Assembly: GCA_014801655.1 (NCBI GenBank)
Contig: JAAVDT010000006.1
Location: forward strand, 2,491-11,778
Origin: Bacteroides sp.
Lineage (GTDB): Bacteria > Bacteroidota > Bacteroidia > Bacteroidales > Muribaculaceae
Length of the DNA stretch: 9,288 nt
Reading direction: 5' to 3'
Below are positions 7,209 through 9,288 of this stretch, piece by piece. Both the position numbers and the translations under genes were made by a program. Within the stretch, counting starts at the first letter, position 1. Every line of letters starts with the position of its first letter. The notes below the pieces were generated by a model that was not told where the DNA came from, did not search any database, and saw nothing but the letters and a program-made list of their open reading frames with translations.

Positions 7209-8828
7209 ATGAAGAAAACAACCTCCCGACTGAGCTCACTGCTTCTGGTCATGACCGTTGCCCTCGGCTCCCTTTTTCTGACAACCTCCTGCTCCGACGA
7301 CGGACTGCTCAAATCCATTCCCTCCGACGTCGACATGGCCGCATCAATCAATTTCACCCGACTCTCCGACGAGCTCGGCATCGAAATAGGCGAATCGACA
7401 ATCTCCGGCCCTGCCGACATGAAGGTTGAGTTTCAGAGCATTCCCTCTGAAACACGCAATCTGATTTGCGGCCTCAACGGCGCCATCGACGCTTCCTGCG
7501 TCATGGCCTTCGGTAATTTCTCGATCAACGCCCCGGAGGAGTCCTTCTATCTTCTTGCCCGCGTGACCGACTCCGACAAGCTCGATCAACTGCTCTCAAA
7601 AGAAACCGACCTCAAGAAACAGACCATCGACGGCTTCGATGTCTACCCCGACAACAACACATTCATCCTCACCACCGACGATTGCCTCTGGATTCTTCCT
7701 CAACAACCCACGGCCGAGGCAGCCGTCAGAAATGTCAAGAGCGTGCGCGAGCGAGCCAAGAAAGAGAGCATCGCCAAGCTCGACTATGTGGCCAAACGCC
7801 TCAGCAATGAAAAGGTTATAAACATGGTGATGAATCTCGACCCGATGGTTGACTTCATTTCCAACAATGCCTACGCATTTCTCGACACTCAGCAGGCCAT
7901 GATGGCCGCAGCCATCCTCCCAATGATCAAGGGTAACTGGCTTGACCTCAATTTTGACCTCGACGACAACACTTTCGCCCTGCAAGCCAGTGCGTTCAGC
8001 CCCAAAACCGGCGACACGGTTCTGCCACCGGATGGATTTGACATGAGCGGAATCGACGACGACCTGCTCGAATACCTTCCCGCCAACACTATGATGGCCT
8101 ATGCCGCAGGCCTTACCGGCAAAACCGTGCAGCAGTTATGCTCCGGACTCGCCGTGTTCACCGCCGGCAACCCGGTGCTGGCACCGTTTATGAAAACACT
8201 GTCGAAACTCGACGGCACCATTGCCATTGGCTTCGGATCCGATGCACCCGGTTCATTCCTCACCAATTTCAACACCAAAGGTGCTACTATGTTTGCAGCC
8301 ATGCAATTTACCGACGGCGGCGCAGAGGAATTCAAATCGCAGATTGTCAGCCTGCTCTCCGCCACTGGCAGCGCCAAAGCCACGGAGGCGGGCGCGATGA
8401 CTCGCATCGAAATGGGCGGCAACAGCTTCAACCTCATCACTCAGGGCAACAATCTTTTCCTGACCACCTCCCCCACTCTCGAAGCTAAAAGCAACACCTT
8501 CGCCAAAGATATGGACGGCTACCATGCAGCCTTTGAGCTGCTCATCCCCAACATGGGCGAGCTGACCTCCGACCGCTGCCACATGCAGCTCAAGGCAATG
8601 TTCACCTATAAAGAAGGTGTCTCGACCTTCAGCGTCAGCTTCGACAAACTGCAAGGCTCGCTTCTCTCCGAGCTCTACAAAGCCGTGCAGGGCCTGAATC
8701 AGTCGGTGAAAAGCAAATATCCGCAGATGTCGGAACCCACTCACGCTGATAATGATGACCTCCTTTACCCCGTCCCTGCCGACTCGATGGCAGTCGACGA
8801 GCTGCTTGATATGATCGACAAAGACTGA
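7209..8828 (+). CDS. DUF4836-like lipoprotein of unknown function
   Basis: This is a 539-aa lipoprotein. Residues 1-27 are a lipoprotein signal ending in the lipobox LTTSC, so Cys28 would be lipidated and the protein anchored to a membrane facing the periplasm or surface. The start of the mature part (IPSDVDMAASINFTRL) and the overall length resemble the DUF4836 family, found mainly in Bacteroidales and without a known function; the assignment is from memory of family pattern. A similar opening recurs mid-protein (YLPANTMMAYAAGL, from about residue 290), suggesting two related halves. The tail is acidic (PADSMAVDELLDMIDKD). No enzymatic motif is visible. The ATG at 7209 starts the signal peptide. 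The ABC ATPase gene follows after 41 nt on the same strand with no terminator between, so the two are probably co-transcribed. Confidence 0.65.
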   Translation: MKKTTSRLSSLLLVMTVALGSLFLTTSCSDDGLLKSIPSDVDMAASINFTRLSDELGIEIGESTISGPADMKVEFQSIPSETRNLICGLNGAIDASCVMAFGNFSINAPEESFYLLARVTDSDKLDQLLSKETDLKKQTIDGFDVYPDNNTFILTTDDCLWILPQQPTAEAAVRNVKSVRERAKKESIAKLDYVAKRLSNEKVINMVMNLDPMVDFISNNAYAFLDTQQAMMAAAILPMIKGNWLDLNFDLDDNTFALQASAFSPKTGDTVLPPDGFDMSGIDDDLLEYLPANTMMAYAAGLTGKTVQQLCSGLAVFTAGNPVLAPFMKTLSKLDGTIAIGFGSDAPGSFLTNFNTKGATMFAAMQFTDGGAEEFKSQIVSLLSATGSAKATEAGAMTRIEMGGNSFNLITQGNNLFLTTSPTLEAKSNTFAKDMDGYHAAFELLIPNMGELTSDRCHMQLKAMFTYKEGVSTFSVSFDKLQGSLLSELYKAVQGLNQSVKSKYPQMSEPTHADNDDLLYPVPADSMAVDELLDMIDKD

Positions 8829-8869
8829 CCTCTAAGGAACACACTTTTAAAGCATCCCAACCGACCACG

Positions 8870-9288
8870 ATGATCGACACGATAACCCTTGTCAACACTC
8901 TGCCACAGGTGTTTGCCGGAATGGAACATGACGAGCCGGTGGCCTCATCAGAGGTGTGGCTCAGCGAAGTTCAGTTCCGCCGCCCCGACTACTACATGAT
9001 CGAGGCCGAATCAGGCACCGGCAAGTCGAGCCTTTGCAGCTACATCTACGGCAGCCGAGGCGACTACTCCGGCCGCATCCTGTTCGACGACAAAGACATC
9101 TCCTCATTTTCGATTGCCGACTGGTGCAGACTGCGCACCCGCGCCCTGGCCTATCTCCCCCAGGAGATGCAGCTCTTTCCGGAGCTCACCGCCTTTGAAA
9201 ACATCGAAATCAAAAACCGGCTGACCGGCTGCAAGACGCGCCAATGGATTGCCTCCGCGCTCGAACGCCTCGAAATCGGCGGCAAAAT
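8870..9288 (+). CDS. ABC transporter ATP-binding protein, 5' part only
   Basis: 139 codons are present and the frame is open to the right edge. The protein is the ATP-hydrolysing subunit of an ABC transporter, of a type resembling the compact LolD/MacB/FtsE-like ATPases; the transported substrate is unknown. A Walker A motif is seen at residues 46-53 (AESGTGKS; the usual first Gly is Ala). After the YGSRGDYSGRILFDDKDI stretch comes the Q-loop, Gln98 in LAYLPQEMQLFPELTAFENI, a form typical of LolD-like ATPases. Phe15 may take the A-loop position that stacks on adenine. The signature LSGGQ, Walker B and H-loop would lie beyond the window, so activity cannot be judged. It follows the lipoprotein gene by 41 nt and probably shares its transcript. 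Confidence 0.85.
   Translation, partial: MIDTITLVNTLPQVFAGMEHDEPVASSEVWLSEVQFRRPDYYMIEAESGTGKSSLCSYIYGSRGDYSGRILFDDKDISSFSIADWCRLRTRALAYLPQEMQLFPELTAFENIEIKNRLTGCKTRQWIASALERLEIGGK

Overview
The window looks like chromosomal DNA of a Bacteroidota bacterium, most likely of the order Bacteroidales. The gene content supports this: a PorU-type type IX secretion sortase, a DUF4836-like lipoprotein and a carboxy(nor)spermidine dehydrogenase. So does the regulation: TAnnTTTG-like -7 promoter boxes and no clear Shine-Dalgarno sequences. The coding regions are mostly GC-rich, with C or G strongly preferred at third codon positions. A GC-rich gut family such as Muribaculaceae fits, but that is inference. 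All five complete genes and the partial gene at the right edge read on the + strand.

Region by region: 1-287 is non-coding apart from a possible start of a divergent gene at the left edge. 288-3713 encodes PorU, the sortase of the type IX secretion system, with a visible His/Cys dyad. 27 nt later, 3741-4772 encodes a secreted SGNH (SASA-type) carbohydrate O-acetylesterase, probably co-transcribed with porU. After a promoter-bearing gap, 4892-5764 encodes a more AT-rich membrane protein: a YqhA/UPF0114 domain with an unusual duplicated soluble N-terminal region. A second promoter-like site precedes 5902-7098, a carboxy(nor)spermidine dehydrogenase for polyamine synthesis. A strong hairpin at 7124-7170 probably ends that transcript. 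7209-8828 encodes a DUF4836-like lipoprotein, and 8870-9288 is the first 139 codons of an ABC transporter ATPase cut off by the window edge.

How they work together: the first two genes concern the cell envelope and protein export, and the last two (lipoprotein plus ABC ATPase) probably form another envelope-related transcript. The YqhA-like and dehydrogenase genes look like separate transcription units. I see no tRNA, rRNA, CRISPR array, insertion sequence or phage gene. No clear new multi-gene system is evident. The most unusual items are the YqhA fusion with its internal duplication and the esterase that lacks the usual catalytic Asp.
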